Assembly (NCBI GenBank): GCA_015056945.1
Contig: SVFH01000004.1
Coordinates: 62,001 to 126,000 of the forward strand
Reading direction: 5' to 3'
Length of the DNA: 64,000 nucleotides
DNA from: Lachnospiraceae bacterium
GTDB taxonomy: Bacteria > Bacillota > Clostridia > Lachnospirales > Lachnospiraceae
Part shown: positions 63,405 through 64,000 of the stretch, piece by piece
Layout: each line of letters starts with the position of its first letter
Position numbering within the stretch: position 1 is the stretch's first letter
Position numbers and translations under genes: made by a program
The notes under the pieces: model-generated
The model's input: the letters and a program-made list of their open reading frames with translations, nothing else
What the model was told of the DNA's origin: nothing
Database searches by the model: none

Positions 63405-63456
63405 ATTGCATAGGAAATTCCTATGCAATAAAAAATCGCTCCACTAAGGATGCGGA
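63400..63456 (+). repeat. Dispersed palindromic intergenic element, copy 3
   Basis: Arms 63400-63416 and 63418-63434 around a central A, perfect over 17 bp, followed by CTCCACTAAGGATGCGGACTC. It ends next to the stop codon of the minus-strand methyltransferase, so here it lies between convergent genes. Confidence 0.9.
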
Positions 63457-63460
63457 CTCT

Positions 63461-64000
63461 TTATTCTCTTTTTATCCAGCGTCCTGATGCACCGCAGGGA
63501 AGAACCAGTCCATCTTCTGTGACGGGGAGACCGATTTCCTGCGCCTCGACACTACCGCCAAACTTCGGGGTGATTGCAGTCTGAATCATATAGGAGAGAA
63601 CTGCCGGCTGTAAGCCTGTTGTATATGAGTTGATTAGAAGGAATCTGGAATCTTCGTGTAACAGCTGTGAAACCAGTTGTACAAACGGAAAAATAGATTC
63701 TTCAATCTTCCATATTTCCCCTTTGGGGCCGCGGCCGTAAGAAGGCGGGTCCATAATGATTCCGTCGTAATGGTTGCCGCGACGTATTTCGCGCTCTACA
63801 AATTTCACACAGTCATCGACTAACCAACGAATAGGGGCATCCTGCAGACCGGATGCAACGGCATTTTCTTTGGCCCATTGCACCATACCTTTAGAAGCGT
63901 CCACATGTGTCACACTTGCGCCGGCCTTGGCAGCGGCTAAGGTTGCACCGCCGGTATAGGCAAAGAGATTTAATACTTTTAACGGTCTGTCGGCATCTTT
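63461..64000 (-). CDS. SAM-dependent rRNA methyltransferase-like protein (5' end outside window)
   Basis: The last 179 codons of a class I methyltransferase that runs off the window. LNLFAYTGGATLAAAKAGASVTHVDASKGMVQWAKENA is the SAM-binding motif I region, DDCVKFVEREIRRGNHYDGIIMDPPSYGRGPKGEIW contains the DPPSYG motif of N6-adenine/5-methylcytosine rRNA methyltransferases (RlmI/RlmL-like), and the tail is VLPCGASGRWIKRE. The N-terminal part, including any PUA domain, is not in view, so the exact member is not assigned. Confidence 0.88.
   Translation of the reverse strand, partial: KDADRPLKVLNLFAYTGGATLAAAKAGASVTHVDASKGMVQWAKENAVASGLQDAPIRWLVDDCVKFVEREIRRGNHYDGIIMDPPSYGRGPKGEIWKIEESIFPFVQLVSQLLHEDSRFLLINSYTTGLQPAVLSYMIQTAITPKFGGSVEAQEIGLPVTEDGLVLPCGASGRWIKRE

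Noticed and set aside
1-64000. CRISPR arrays, tRNA or rRNA genes, prophage or IS elements with complete transposase
   Set aside because: No regularly spaced direct repeats, no cloverleaf or conserved rRNA sequence, and only the truncated Rpn-like gene resembles a transposase.

Overview
The window reads as chromosome of an anaerobic Gram-positive Clostridia member, most likely a Lachnospiraceae species; I do not name a genus. Reasons: moderate-to-low GC, Sec and lipoprotein signals of Gram-positive type, giant secreted BspA-like and Ig-like-repeat proteins, a LytR-CpsA-Psr ligase, and a complete set of [FeFe]-hydrogenase maturases (HydE, HydG, HydF) next to a TM1266-type regulator. Almost everything is on the + strand. 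I see no rRNA, tRNA, CRISPR array or intact prophage.

Layout. 1-10.3 kb: the downstream part of an AT-rich surface-polysaccharide operon (GT4, UDP-GlcNAc 2-epimerase, two GT-A glycosyltransferases, a beta-propeller protein, Wzy polymerase, Wzx flippase, FAD/UGM-like enzyme). It ends in a broken glmM copy. 10.3-13.4 kb: an unstable junction with VanZ, an N-terminally truncated Rpn-family nuclease, decayed copies of its flanks, and a zeta-toxin-like kinase with a small partner. 13.5-16.2 kb: LCP ligase, an unknown 133-aa protein, aldo/keto reductase. 16.3-21.5 kb: a Bat/MoxR operon (MoxR, DUF58, small membrane protein, two VWA proteins, TPR protein). 21.5-23.8 kb: aquaporin (minus strand) and an M20 amidohydrolase.

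23.9-52.2 kb is the most distinctive part: four giant secreted proteins (1923, 2287, 2089 and 1465 aa) that share a C-terminal array of Ig-like repeats. In three of them the modules of the array come in the same order. Two are tandem paralogues with double beta-helix domains, one carries BspA-type leucine-rich repeats, and one an N-acetylglucosaminidase domain. Between them lie two tandem lipoproteins that keep the papain-like (C1A) fold signatures but have lost the Cys, His and Asn of the active site, then a Dabb protein and an alpha/beta hydrolase.

52.2-64 kb: MscL with a zinc-ribbon tail, a MATE transporter, and then an apparently co-transcribed run. It starts with a rubredoxin head joined through about 690 acidic repetitive residues to a shortened glutamate-synthase-like domain, followed by a YhcC-type radical SAM protein, thiamine pyrophosphokinase, the TM1266-family regulator, HydE, HydG and HydF. 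A DUF4190 membrane protein and the start of an rRNA-methyltransferase-like gene (minus strand) close the window.

A palindromic intergenic element occurs three times (15.25, 47.57 and 63.40 kb), each time abutting the U-tract of an intrinsic terminator. The best candidates for undescribed biology are the pseudo-protease lipoprotein pair, the conserved C-terminal array of the giant proteins, the decayed rubredoxin/GltS fusion, and the promoter-bearing hairpin repeat around the Rpn/zeta cassette.
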